Origin: Andrena cerasifolii
Lineage: Eukaryota; Arthropoda; Insecta; Hymenoptera; Andrenidae
Reading direction: 5' to 3'
DNA length: 64,000 bases
Assembly (NCBI RefSeq): GCF_050908995.1
Contig: NC_135124.1
Span: 2,852,001 to 2,916,000, forward strand
Numbering within the stretch: position 1 is the first letter of the stretch; each line of letters begins with the position of its first letter. The notes below the pieces were generated by a model. That model was not told the DNA's origin and made no database searches. It saw nothing but the letters and a program-made list of their open reading frames with translations. Position numbers and translations under genes: made by a program. Below are positions 53,780 to 64,000 of the stretch, in pieces.

Positions 53780-55690
53780 ACATTACATATACATTGTACA
53801 CGGTAAAGGAGCAAATTAGCTGACATATTCACGTAGAATCATAAACTTCTTGGATGTAGGTACATACATACATTTTAAAACATTCAAAATTGAAATAATT
53901 TTCATTACATATTCATATGCGTCGAATAGTCAAACCCCCCAAGCATTTCAAGATTTCCAAGTTCTCTTGGTTGTATAAATGTTACTGAACTTTTTTCGAT
54001 TTCCTAAATGTTTATTTACGAAGATTAAGTTGTTGTTTAACATTCTCGGTCTCTGTTTCTCTTCCCATCTTACTGCCTTTCTCCACTCGTTCTCCTGCTA
54101 TTCTTTATTTCTAAACGAAGTTTAAATTCGGTTTAATGGGGTTTAACACTGAAAGGTCACACTGGGTTACGCTAATAGAGTCCGTCAGGAAAAAACTTGG
54201 CCTTTCTGAACGGTAAAATGTGCGGAGTTAGGGCATTGGGGAATAAAGTTTGATACCTCCTGTACAAATCCCCCCCGCCCCTCAGAATCGCTAATATGCC
54301 TGAAGCGGCCGAGTAAAATCATTGCAGAGGTAGTCTGTGGGTTTCGTTCAGCCAGTGTGACTGTAACGTTAGGAAATCCATTAAAAGTGAAAGTCGGTTT
54401 AGTAGTGGATACCTTTTTTTCTTCGGCAATTCGTTATATGTATGTACAGTAAGGTGCCACTTATTTTTCGATTTTTTTTATTTTTGAAACAACCCCCCCC
54501 CCCTAGTTTTGTTCCTTTTGATCTTAAATTGCGCTACACCAAATTTCAGCTCATTTGGATAATATTATCCCGTGGCGACAACACGTGGAAATTAATCCTC
54601 ATGTCAATAACCGGGTACCGGGGTACGCACCTGGGCATGGTTTATGAAATTTTTTTATGTTCCTTTGAAAATTTCAGCACGACCGCTTGAGTCTTCGTTA
54701 TTTGAACATTTTGAAAGCGAAATATATATTCAGTCTTCTATTTTTCGTCTTGGATCTGGAGAATTATCCCGTTAAAGTTTATATAGTGATTCTCAATAAA
54801 TAAGGTACCTGGGTACCTACCCACCTATAGAAACAAAAGATTTATGCACGAATTCCGAATGAACGAAACAATTTACAATAAGATATCGTTACACGGATAA
54901 TTCAGTAAATAAAAACAAATATTTATGGGCAAATAAGACCGTAATTATTTATTTATATGCAGTCTTTACGTTTGGTGGTAGTGACTGCATGCTCATCGCA
55001 GACTGGTTTTTCGCTCAAGGTGCAAGGTTTTCTAGTTTTTCTGCGGTTTCTTATCGTTGCTCTATAAATAGATGACACGAAGCTGAATGTCCGGAAGACT
55101 AGTCGGCTGGCCAAGAACGCTCTCGACAGCAAGTTTAGTTGTATGTATAATGCATCATAATTTGATTGATCCCAAATGTTGCGCGGTATAGAGGCTATGA
55201 CAATGCTTTCCACATATCAGTTGTGTGGTCAGTGTTTGAATTGATAGCTACCTGCACATATCAGAACTCCCAAGAATTCATACATTTCGTTAAGGTCTGT
55301 GCACACATATCCGTTCCGTGTCCGTGCGATGTCCCTAATTTCACTGACAACTGTGTAGGAGGCGTTCTCTGGCTCGGTCAGTCCCAATTCAGCCGTTTCT
55401 GCAAGGCTGCTGTACAGTTCTTTCAGTCAGTAGGTGACAAAAGTATTCGTACACCCTTCCAAACAGAATAACATTTTTAAAATTGGTCCAAACGACGTGA
55501 TTTTTTTTTTAGATGCTAGAAGTATTAGGTTTCTCAGTAGGTGGCTTGTTTCGTCGTTTTGAAAAAAATCGCAATTGGTCGGAATAGCGAAGAAAATAAT
55601 GAAGGTCGCTTTTTCCACTTCTTTTCCTGTACCTGTAATGAAAATTTAAAACTCCCTTAAGTAGGTAGATTTAAGTAAGTTTTACTCCAA
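53780..55690. other. Stretch without a recognised gene
   Basis: It contains a C run at 54490-54500 and GGGTAC-type blocks at 54612-54625 and 54808-54825. No complete element or exon was recognised. Confidence 0.4.
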
Positions 55691-55698
55691 TACTGGTA

Positions 55699-56277
55699 CA
55701 GTAAATCCTCGTTACCAGCCCGTTTCTACCATGCGTTAGAAGCCCGGCGACTATCCCCACCATTTCTTGGAATCCTTCGGACGAGACTGGGCGAACTCGG
55801 GACGAGCGAGCGGCTCTTTCGTTTCCTCTCGCTCGCTCTTGGGTTTTCTCACTCACGCCATTGGCAGTAAATCAAGCTTCGAAAATGCTTAGTAAATTAA
55901 TAGTTTTTAAGCCTTTAGTCTGCTGAGAATATAGAAAGAGAAATTAGTGAATAATTAAAAAAAAAAAGTAATATCCGCACCGGGATTTGAAGTCTTGATT
56001 TTTCGCTTGCGCGCCAAGCGCTTTGATGTCGAGAAAACGAATTCTCGCCGGAGAGCGGTGGCCAGGCAGCGCGTACGGCACACGGATGGAGGGACGGGAA
56101 TGCTTGTGTGGTGCGGTACGGACGCTAGGAGGGGGTACGCTTGGTCGTGGAGTGGTGGTAGCGGCCGTGGGACAAAACCCACCGTTCTGGCATCACTGGT
56201 AGCGCGGAATAGTGTCCACAACACGCTACGGGCCCGCCGCCAGCCCCGTTCGTCGGGCTGGTAACGAGGATTTACTG
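55699..56277. mobile_element. pogo/Tigger-type MITE, TA duplication
   Basis: Ends CAGTAAATCCTCGTTACCAG and CTGGTAACGAGGATTTACTG with TA on both sides. It shares inner blocks (CTTTCGTTTCCTCTCGCTC, CCAAGAAATGGTGG) with 6231-6507. A tRNA-like stretch is inserted in it. Confidence 0.78.
55956..56032 (-). other. tRNA-like sequence (tRNA pseudogene or SINE head)
   Basis: On the minus strand, an anticodon-arm-like CGCTTGGCGCGCAAGCG precedes a T-arm-like TTCAAATCCCGG and GTGCGGAT, then a run of 11 T (55957-55967), as at the end of a Pol III transcript. The D arm and acceptor 5' strand are not convincing, so it is not called as a working tRNA. Confidence 0.4.
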
Positions 56278-56372
56278 TACATAGTAAAACATCTGGTTTC
56301 CTGTAAATGGATGCTTTCCTCGACATCAGCAATCCACTGCTAATTATTAATGTAAGAGTGCATTTTAATCTA

Positions 56373-57562
56373 CAGGGTGTCCCACTAAGGAGTGGACAGC
56401 GCGATATCTCTTAAAGTATTGTCGATAAAAATATAAAAAAAATAGGGAATTGCATGGTTCGAGGGGGCCCATTTATTAGCGTGAACGAATTTTGTTTTCG
56501 ATTATTATTTTAAAAGATACGATGGTCAAGTTCGGTTTTTCAAATGGAACTATTTTTTTTGAAGACCTGAGTTGATAGTGCGTTCCAAGACAAATTCAAT
56601 AAGCTTTAATGTATACACTTTATTTCCACTGGTTTTTAAGATATTGCGCTTGCAAATTTACTGATTTTCACTGCAAGAAACCCCTCTGGAATGGCAAAAA
56701 CTGGGGGCGGTCTTACTAGCGCCACGGGTGGCACTGCCTGCTGAAATGGATACTTACCTGCCAAAGGTCTAGGCCAGAAATGGCAGGCCCAAAGGCTGGA
56801 CAATTCTTTTCCGTCAGAAATGCTACTTAGGTAGGTACATCTGCGGTATCGAGAAGCGCATCGTTACTTTTATTTCGCACTTGCTTCTACGCTCGGATGG
56901 CCGGTTCTTTTGTGAGGGATGCAAATCCGATTGGTTCTGATACAATCTGCTCCCTATGGTTGAAATTTAGTCTAGTAACTTTCACTCCTCCTAACCTAAC
57001 CAATCCAACTTGCATCCCTCCCAAAAGAACCGGCCATCCGAGCGTAGAAGCAAGTGCGAAATAAAAGTAACGATGCGCTTCTCGATACCGCAGATGTACC
57101 TACCTAAGTAGCATTTCTGATGGAAAAGAATTGTCCAGCCTTTGGGCCTGCCATTTCTGGCGTAGACCTTTGGCAGGTAAGTATCCATTTCAACAGGCAG
57201 TGCCACCCGTGGCGGCAGTAAGACCGCCCCCGGTTTTTGCTATTCCAGAGGGGTTTCTTGCAGTGAAAATCAGTAAATTTGCAAGCGCAATATCTTAAAA
57301 ACCAGTGGAAACAAAGTGTATACATTAAAGCTTATTGAATTTGTCTTGGAACGCACTATCAACTCAGGTCTTCAAAAAAAATAGTTCCATTTGAAAAACC
57401 GAACTTGACCATCGTATCTTTTAAAATAATCATCGAAAACAAAATTCGTTCGCGCTAATAAATGGGCCCCCTCGAACCATGCAGTTCCCTATTTTTTTTT
57501 ATATTTTTATCGACAATACTTTAAGAGATATCGCGCTGTCCACTCCTTAGTGGGACACCCTG
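56373..57562. mobile_element. 1.19-kb near-perfect foldback element, TA duplication
   Basis: Flanked by TA, ends CAGGGTGTCCCACTAAGG. The two arms of about 570 bases are almost complementary throughout; only about 50 bases in the centre (56945-57000) are unpaired. The short open frames within it are mirrored in the other arm and are not taken as genes. Confidence 0.85.
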
Positions 57563-57564
57563 TA

Positions 57565-58270
57565 TACAATCCCATCCACACGCTTCCCTTTTCATGTCTA
57601 ATGCTGTTTATGGGATGAACCCAATGTTTCCTCTTCGCTCGTTTTTTACTACACCTTTTGTGTAAAATCCAAATAGATAACGCTTCAATCTCATTCATTC
57701 TTTCATAGAAATATTTTGTCCAAAAATGTGTGGGGCACGAGAAGATATTTTTTATTGAAGAACAAATGATCGACACCTATTGCGACACGTGTTTCGCCCA
57801 GCGCCGTGTGAAAGAGTCCGCTCGTTTCCACGTTTCATCCATCGACTTCAGACAAAAAGTATCGCGCGGCCGACGTTTGCGGGGTAGACAAAATCAGTAT
57901 CGCGATACGAGAATCGTCGTGTGAACGGTTCTTATGGAAGCTATAATGATCAATGGAAAATCGGTATGCATCATACACGTATCGCGATATATGTATCGCC
58001 GTGTGAAAAGGCTCTAAAGTTTGCACGTTCTGTTGAAACGCACATCCAGCTCCATTTTCCTAACACCCAGAATTCATGCATCCGATCATACCCTATACCT
58101 TACCACGCAAAATTCAAATACAAAACTCTTTTTATTACAATCATTAATAACGATCAGAATTATATCATGTTTGGTATAATTTTCATTGCGAAAACTCCAG
58201 CAATCCATTGGTGGTATTTGTATGGAGATCTAATATTAATTATAGAAATTCCCATTTTCATTACTGACAA
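57565..58270. other. Stretch with repeat fragments
   Basis: TATCGCGATACG blocks at 57898-57908 and 57981-57995 look like parts of a Harbinger-type MITE (CACACGGCGATACATA on the minus strand). 58125-58230 carries the palindromic module also seen at 40020-40130. Confidence 0.4.
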
Positions 58271-58693
58271 GGAGAGTATTTTAGGTTCCGCCTCCGATCA
58301 TTTTGATTTTTGGATATGTTATAGAGGACCGAAAAATAAGAAATACGTGTTTTTTATTTTTCCCTGTTTTCATATTTGGGGGGGGGGGGGGGTGAAAACT
58401 GCGTTCAAAGTTAAGGTTGAAAAATCATTTTTGTGGATTTTTGAAAATCTGGTGAGTCAGTCATATTTTGCATTCAAAGACACAAAATTCGTCCATTGAG
58501 ACTATTTCCCTATCTCTAATAGTTCTCAAGATATTCCACAAAAATGATTTTTCAACCCTAACTTTGAACGCAGTTTTCACCCCCCAAATATAAAAACGGG
58601 GAAAAATAAAAAACACATATTTCTTATTTTTCGGTCCTCTATAACATATCCAAAAATCAAAATGATCGGAGGCGGACACCTAAAATACTCTCC
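58271..58693. mobile_element. Inverted-repeat element with G run
   Basis: AAGGAGAGTATTTTAGGT mirrors ACCTAAAATACTCTCCTT; arms of about 190 bases share TGGATATGTTATAGAGGACC. The left arm carries a run of about 14 G (58379-58392) where the right arm has 6 C. Confidence 0.75.
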
Positions 58694-59521
58694 TTGTGAG
58701 TGGCCTATTGCTGTCCTTGTCTTTATGACTCTAGGGTCTAGGACCCCCGAAGCGCGTGGTGCGAGAGCTTTGACCCAAGAACCTTTCACGGTAATAAAAA
58801 AAGGTTGTCCCTTTCACCTTTCCGTGATTTCAGGACTCCGTCAGTCCAAATGCCCAAATATCGTTGGCAACCAAATTTTAGCTTCACTGAACGGTAGGGG
58901 TTCTACACCGACATCTACTGACAGCCCTGACACGGCAAACTGTGCGCTACTCCATTGTAAAGCACGCAAACGATATTTTTTTACACTGATCCTCACGGCC
59001 CGGAACTGACAGGTACGGAGAGACCGTCGAATTTCACGGAACTGACAAGTTTAATAAATAACGATAATGAACTCAGGAGGAGGATATTTATCAAAAATAT
59101 GTCATTTAGTCATACGAAAGAACACTATGCTGCTAGAGCAAATCTATTCATTGCCAGTAGATCGTATCATGTCTAAAACGCTATCGCGATTGCGAGATGT
59201 GTGTAAATAGTAGAACAACAATAAAATGCGGAACATGTACTAATTTTAAAAGCAAAAAGCACTCTAAAACAAAAATAATATGTCTTCCATGCTTAAAGGA
59301 CACAGAAAGAGATACTGCATCGCCAAAATAAAATTTAGGAGTTAATGCTAACAATTTGCAAGAACATATGTAACCCGTGTTGATATCCTCTTCTAATTAG
59401 ATACTGAAACGCGTAGGGATAATTCATGAATAAACTGTGGCTTTTCTGAATTGAACCCCGTTTATTCTGTATACGTTAAGGCCCGCCGACAAATTAATTT
59501 CATGCATTTAATATATAAGCA

Positions 59522-60057
59522 ACTAGCAAAATATACCCGCGCTTCGCTTTGGGCTTAAGAAATATTAAGGATTCCATGAAAATAACTTTCACCCCTTTTC
59601 ATCACCCCCTTGGGGGTTGATTAGGGCAAAATCCTGAAATTGTTTTTTAGGCATTTGTGTGGGTAAGCTTTATAAGTAGAAACCAAGTTGATATCTAATC
59701 GGGCCTAAGATATATTGAGAAGTCCGTGAAAACACAGTTTACCCCTTTCCACCCCCTTAGGGGTTGTTTAGGGCAAAATCCTGAAATTGGTTTTTTTAGG
59801 CATATGCGTGGGAAACCTTTGTATTGAAAAACCAAGTTGATATCTAATCGAGCCTAAGAGATATTAAGGAATCCGAGAAAATACATTTTAACCCTTTTCA
59901 CCCCTTTGGGGACGGAATTTCTAAAAATCCTTCCTTACTGGACGCCTACGTCATAAAACCAATGTACCAAATTTTACGTTCCTAGGTTAAACTGTTTGAC
60001 CTGGGCGTTTGTTGATGAGTCAGTCAGTCAGGACTTTTCTTCTTTTATATATATAGA
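59522..60057 (+). repeat. Dispersed repeat with about 155-bp internal monomers, copy 2 (complete 3' end)
   Basis: Starts ACTAGCAAAATATACCCGCG, three tandem monomers (GGGCTTAAGAAATATT, GGGCCTAAGATATATT, GAGCCTAAGAGATATT), then TGACCTGGGCGTTTGTTGA and the end TTTTATATATATAGAT. The element class is unknown to me; no terminal inverted repeat or target duplication was seen. Confidence 0.75.
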
Positions 60058-60250
60058 TTAAAAACTTTCTGCTCTCTTATAGCAGAGAACGGAAACAGAA
60101 GGAAAACTGCAATAACAATAAATATAAAAATTTAAAAGTAACTAGGGTAAGCGAAAACAAAAACTTTCTTTTCTCTTAAACAGAAAAAAAACCGAAGGAA
60201 AACATAATAAATGTAAACATTTCAAAGTAACTGGGATAAGCGATCGGTGC
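60058..60250. repeat. Tandem duplication, about 100 bp x 2
   Basis: Two copies starting AAAAACTTTCT and ending GTAACTAGGGTAAGCG / GTAACTGGGATAAGCG, in the stretch directly after the 59522 repeat. Confidence 0.6.
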
Positions 60251-60419
60251 TACGAGAGTTCTCGATTCCGTTCGCAGCGGCCTTAATACCTTGGTCCCGT
60301 CGAATTTTCGCCCGCGAGTACGCTCGCGACGCTTGTGGCGCCGCCCCGCGGTCGAGGCGCGAACCGCGCTCCGGTCTGTCGCAATAACGTACATAACCTA
60401 TATATACATTATATTATAT

Positions 60420-61088
60420 ATGGTTTTTCGGTGAAGGGGAGGGAGTTTTTTAAAAAAATTTCTTAGCAAGCACCTAGGGCCTAAGAGGAACCTACCTACC
60501 AAATTTCATAGTCATTGGATCAGTGGTTCCAGAGAAATCGTGATTATCAGTGGTGTTTGATTTGAATTTTATATATATACATGTACTTTTTTTACTTTGA
60601 AGAATATACTTTTGGCTATGAGAGAAACCAGAAAAATACAAAAAATTGAAAATTTATAATTTTCAAAGGCGTTGAAAGGACGAAAAATATAGGGGAAAAG
60701 TGATTTCAAATTTCAAGTGTCGTTATTTTCTAAAAAATGTCATTTTTTAATTTTTCTGGTTTGCCCCCTAGCCAGAAGTATATTCTTCAAAATAAAAAAA
60801 GTTTCAGTGGAGTCGGATAATAACTTTTAGGGATACAGCTCCCACCAATTGTGATCAATTTTTTGACGCCTTGACTTTAACGACTCCCCAAGGCTGTCTG
60901 CAATGATTAATTATAAAACAAAAAATATATTTCTATAATTTAAGATATCCTTAATACAACGCAAAAAGTCCCATTAAATTATATATAGTAGTTTTCCTTT
61001 AATTAATTCCTAAATATCACCTATTTCTTGGAGCTCTAGACCGGAACCTCCCCTTAAATTAATGAGAGCACACTTATCGAAATACAGA
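60420..61088. other. Stretch with an inverted pair, no gene
   Basis: TTTGAAGAATATACTTTTGG (60597) mirrors CCAGAAGTATATTCTTCAAA (about 60772). No end or duplication was resolved. Confidence 0.4.
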
Positions 61089-61380
61089 TGTTACGTCGCG
61101 TGTTAACGTGCCGGGGTCACTTGCAAAAAGAAATTCGTCGAATGTAAAGAAATAAACTTTATTGTAAACTGATGTACATGCGACGTGTCCTGTGAGCGCT
61201 CGGGAGGACGTAACGAGATGATGATCCCCGTCTCCGAGTTGAGACGCGATGTCCGTTTCTCCGCGCCTTCGATTGTTCACGGCAATCACCATGGTGATTT
61301 TGAATATGGCGTAAACGGACATATACATATTATGGGCATACGCAACTTTGCGTGACTCTCATTCATATGCCGACGCAACA
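61089..61380. mobile_element. Probable solo LTR
   Basis: Starts TGTTACGTCG and ends CGACGCAACA, a 10-bp imperfect inverted end with TG...CA. On the minus strand it holds an AATAAA signal. No clear target duplication was seen, so the call is tentative. It lies just downstream of the P450 stop. Confidence 0.42.
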
Positions 61381-61494
61381 GTTCTGTGATGAGCCTCATA
61401 TATAGTATTTAACGAAGACGTAAAATATAAGTATATAAATTATTTCATCCATAATTAATATCGATATTCAATATTGTTTCGTATGATGTTTGTT

Positions 61495-63845
61495 CTAATT
61501 CTCCATTTTTGTTATCTTCAAGTATATCCCTCCTTTTGGTGCCAGTAAGAAAGCAGCTGGATCTATTACGTACGGAATCATAGTTTTTTCACAGACATCG
61601 ATGTTATGGTTACGCAGTATTTTTATTAGTCCAACTTTGGATTGATAAACTGCAAATCGCGCACCTAGAATTTTTCCATATTTAATGTAAATAACATTAC
61701 TCACACTAACGACAGGAAAATAACATAATCGTACAAAAGTATAGTTTTCAAAAAACATTCATCCCCATACCGACGTTATTTTTAAACAATAGTAAATTTT
61801 GTAATTTAATGTGAACTTCTCTTCCTGATTCATAGGTGAGGAAATGGCTTTAAACAGCCAGGTGATTTAATAATAATCGAAAGAATCGTTAGAATTATTC
61901 AAAATTTTGACACGTTATATAAATTTTATGGGAGATGTTGCGAATTTGAAAATTTTCTTTTCACCTACCAATACAATTCCTTGGACCGTCCCCAAAAGGC
62001 AAGTAATGCATTGGATGTCGAGCCGCAACAGCGTCATCAGTGAATCTTTCGGGAATAAAAGCATCTGGATTTGGGTAAACATTAGAATCCCGCTGAATTG
62101 CGAATATTGGTATCCACAAAAACGTCTTCTTTGGTATCGTAACCTTCGTACCGTCGAAAGTATAGTCGCACATTGATTTTCTCATTAAAAGTGGCCCAGC
62201 AGGATATTTCCTTAGTGTTTCTGCATAAGTATTTACAGTTATAGGTTATAGGTACACATGAGGCAGTGAGAGCAACAACGGACTAACCCACAGTTTTTCG
62301 AAATTCAGTTAGTAGTAATGATGTATTCCAATTAGAGCTGATCAAGTACCCGGAAAAAGCAAGCCGAGCCTGGCTCGGCTTGAAAAACCGAGCCGAGCCG
62401 GGTACCCGAAAAAACCGAGCGGCTCGGACAGAACCAAGTACTTGAATTTTTCCAAGCGGCCCGAAAGAAACCGAGAAGATTGGATGGAACCGAGCGGATT
62501 GAATTTTTCCAAGCGGCCCGAAAGAAACCGGGCGGATTGGATGGAACCGAGCGGATTGAATTTTTCCAAGCGGCCCCAAAGAAACCGGGCGGCTTGGAAA
62601 GTAAGCGGGCGGGCTCTAAGAAACCGGGTGGCTTGGAAAGAAACGAACGGTCCGCTCGGTTCCATCCAATCCGCCCGGTTTCTTTCGGGCCGCTTGGAAA
62701 AATTCAATCCGTTCGGTTCCATCCAATCCGCCCGGTTTCTTTCGGGCCGCTTGAAAAAAATTCAAGTACTTGGTTCTGTCCGAGCCGCTCGGTTCTTTCG
62801 GGTACCCGGCTCGGCTTGGAAACCGAGTCCCGGATTGGTTCGGATTTCAAGCTCCCCGAATATTCAAGTACTCGTACAGCTCTAATTCCAATAGGCTCTA
62901 CTAATCATAAAAAATAGGGAAAAAAAATTTTTCAATGCGGGTTAGTCCGTTGTTGCTCTTACTGCCTCATAGTATTCTTAGATCGCATTTAATTTTTCTA
63001 AATTAAACAGTTGCAACTCCCTGCTGGAACAGCCAGTTAGAACCGCGTTGAATTTTGAACTGGATCTATCTGGTTCAATGCGGTACTACCTGGATTTTCA
63101 AGCAGTGATTTGTGCCAGTTCAAAAACGAATCCGGTTCAATGCGGATATCCAGATCGATGGATGAAACAGGATTTGCATGTGCGAAATTTATCAATTTCT
63201 ATCAGGAATTGCCATTTGTATAAACCCGGAAGTTTCGTATCTGAAATTGCGGATCAAAAATCTTACGGATTCAATCTGGAAATGCCACAAGCTCTTTCGA
63301 GTCCGTCGCGATCCGGATTGGCAGAGCAAATAATTCACGGGATGCATACCGTCAAGATTTTTACATGCATATCCGGTTTGAAACCGATAGAAAATATTTC
63401 ATCGGGTTCAATCTGGAATTTACGGGAAGAAAACCGCATCAATCCGGATTTAAAATTTTTAATGCGGTTCTAACTGGCAGCTCCAGCAGGGCTGTTATGC
63501 ATAAACTCATTCAAGCTCAAGTTTCGCGCGGATATCACTAATGTAAGTAGTTTATTTCAAAACAAGTGTATATGTTTGAAGTTAAGTAAAATTTTATTTA
63601 CCACTTGAAAATTGCATACGCACCTCGAAATACTAGATCCAAATACGTCATATCCTTTACTTGCTCGTATTTTAGTTCACCATTGTTCTTGGCACAATGT
63701 TCCCTGATTTCTTGTCGCAATTTATCCTGTACTTCAGGATGTAGAGCTAATTCGTAAAGAACGTTGCTCATGGTTGTTGAAGACGTCTCAAAACCAGCAA
63801 CGAAAAATACAAACGCTTGCGCAGTGAGTAAAGTATCCGTTAGTT
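61495..63845 (-). CDS. Cytochrome P450, CYP6-like, C-terminal three exons (partial)
   Basis: Exons on the minus strand are 63845-63624, 62220-61969 and 61664-61495 (stop TAG at 61497-61495), with consistent splice sites and phases. The first visible exon carries the I-helix oxygen-activation motif AGFETS. The second opens with the K-helix ETLRKYP (ExxR), then PERF and the heme-binding loop FGDGPRNCIG, whose Cys ligates the iron. The last exon codes for the beta-rich C-terminus ending KMEN. About 214 of roughly 500 residues are present; the N-terminal membrane anchor and first half lie beyond base 64000. The lack of gaps and the order of motifs fit the microsomal CYP6 family of insects, monooxygenases often used for xenobiotics or hydrocarbons; the specific substrate cannot be told. 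The intron 62221-63623 contains nested MITEs, but the coding part looks intact. Confidence 0.92.
62260..62970. mobile_element. Inverted-repeat element hosting the 62333 hAT MITE
   Basis: GAGGCAGTGAGAGCAACAAC (62260) matches GTTGTTGCTCTTACTGCCTC (about 62970) and continues with GGACTAACCC. After removing the nested MITE it is only about 150 bases. Superfamily unknown. Confidence 0.6.
62333..62884. mobile_element. hAT MITE with TAGAGCTG ends, TSD ATTCCAAT
   Basis: Starts TAGAGCTGATCAAGTACCCG, ends GTACTCGTACAGCTCTA, with perfect 8-bp duplication ATTCCAAT (62325-62332, 62885-62892). The inside is a palindrome of short GC-rich units (AAGCGGCCCGAAAGAAACCG, GGATTGGATGGAACCGAGCG) repeated three to four times per arm. 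Open frames across it are by-products of the repeats. It is nested in another inverted-repeat element in the P450 intron. Confidence 0.88.
63012..63494. mobile_element. MITE with CCCTGCTGGA ends in the P450 intron
   Basis: About 30-base ends: CCCTGCTGGAACAGCCAG then TTAGAACCGC, mirrored by GCGGTTCTAACTGGCAGC then TCCAGCAGGG. The inside repeats GGTTCAATGCGGAT-like and GGTTCAATCTGGAA-like units at spacings of about 40-80 bases. Target duplication not resolved. Confidence 0.6.
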
Positions 63846-64000
63846 CTGTAAAATACGATTATACATTCTCCATTACTAAATGTACATAAATATGTAGATT
63901 CTTAAATCTTTGCCCAGACCTGTTACCCACACCTCTACCCCAAAAACCCTTTATATACCTCCACATCGGTTAGGCAACGTCAGTATCAACCCATTCTCGA

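Noticed and set aside
56991..57325. Two minus-strand open frames of 71-73 codons
   Set aside because: Both lie in one arm of the 1.19-kb foldback and are mirrored in the other arm; no domain is seen.
62442..62917. Open frames of 145-147 codons on the plus strand and others on the minus strand
   Set aside because: They run through short repeated units of a hAT MITE palindrome; all frames are open because the unit lacks stops. No protein family is recognisable.

Overview
This is a piece of an AT-rich arthropod genome, most likely a hymenopteran insect such as an ant. The evidence is two spliced host genes with small exons and consensus splice sites, a CYP6-type cytochrome P450, no prokaryotic gene packing, and a very dense mix of arthropod-type DNA transposons. 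I infer the order from the P450 C-terminus and the transposon repertoire; it is not proven.

Host genes. A short-chain dehydrogenase/reductase of the retinol dehydrogenase 11-14 type lies on the minus strand. Five exons were found between 52176 and 30805, and the last exon was not found. A CYP6-like cytochrome P450 is also on the minus strand (63845 to 61495), with its three C-terminal exons present and the N-terminal half beyond the right edge. Apart from the MADF gene, which is part of a transposon, I found no other gene I can defend. Almost everything else, including most intron sequence of both genes, is mobile DNA.

Layout. 1-9.2 kb: palindromic and short inverted-repeat elements. 9.45-26.6 kb: a PIF/Harbinger transposon whose two genes are on opposite strands and interleaved. 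The MADF gene (9646-25405, plus) is open. The transposase (26546-23590, minus) is broken by at least three nested MITEs. Its long intron also holds a dead hAT transposase (18215-21480), itself cut by three elements, and a pogo-like fragment. 26.6-30.8 kb: a TTAA MITE, a truncated LINE and foldbacks. 30.8-52.2 kb: the dehydrogenase gene. Its introns hold hAT elements with perfect 8-bp target duplications, an intact Kolobok-type transposase (576 codons) nested in a TA-flanked element, a second Harbinger remnant, Gypsy LTR debris and more hAT elements. 52.3-53.8 kb: a dead Tc1 copy just upstream of the dehydrogenase start. 53.8-61.4 kb: pogo-type MITEs, a 1.2-kb foldback, other inverted repeats and a solo LTR. 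61.5-64 kb: the P450 with nested MITEs in one intron.

The most notable features are: the antisense, interleaved Harbinger gene pair seen at two loci; the intact Kolobok transposase together with TTAA MITEs that could be its clients; a hAT MITE family with TAGAGCTG ends and CCGGGTAC-rich arms, seen three times with different 8-bp duplications; and two sequence modules that recur inside otherwise unrelated elements.
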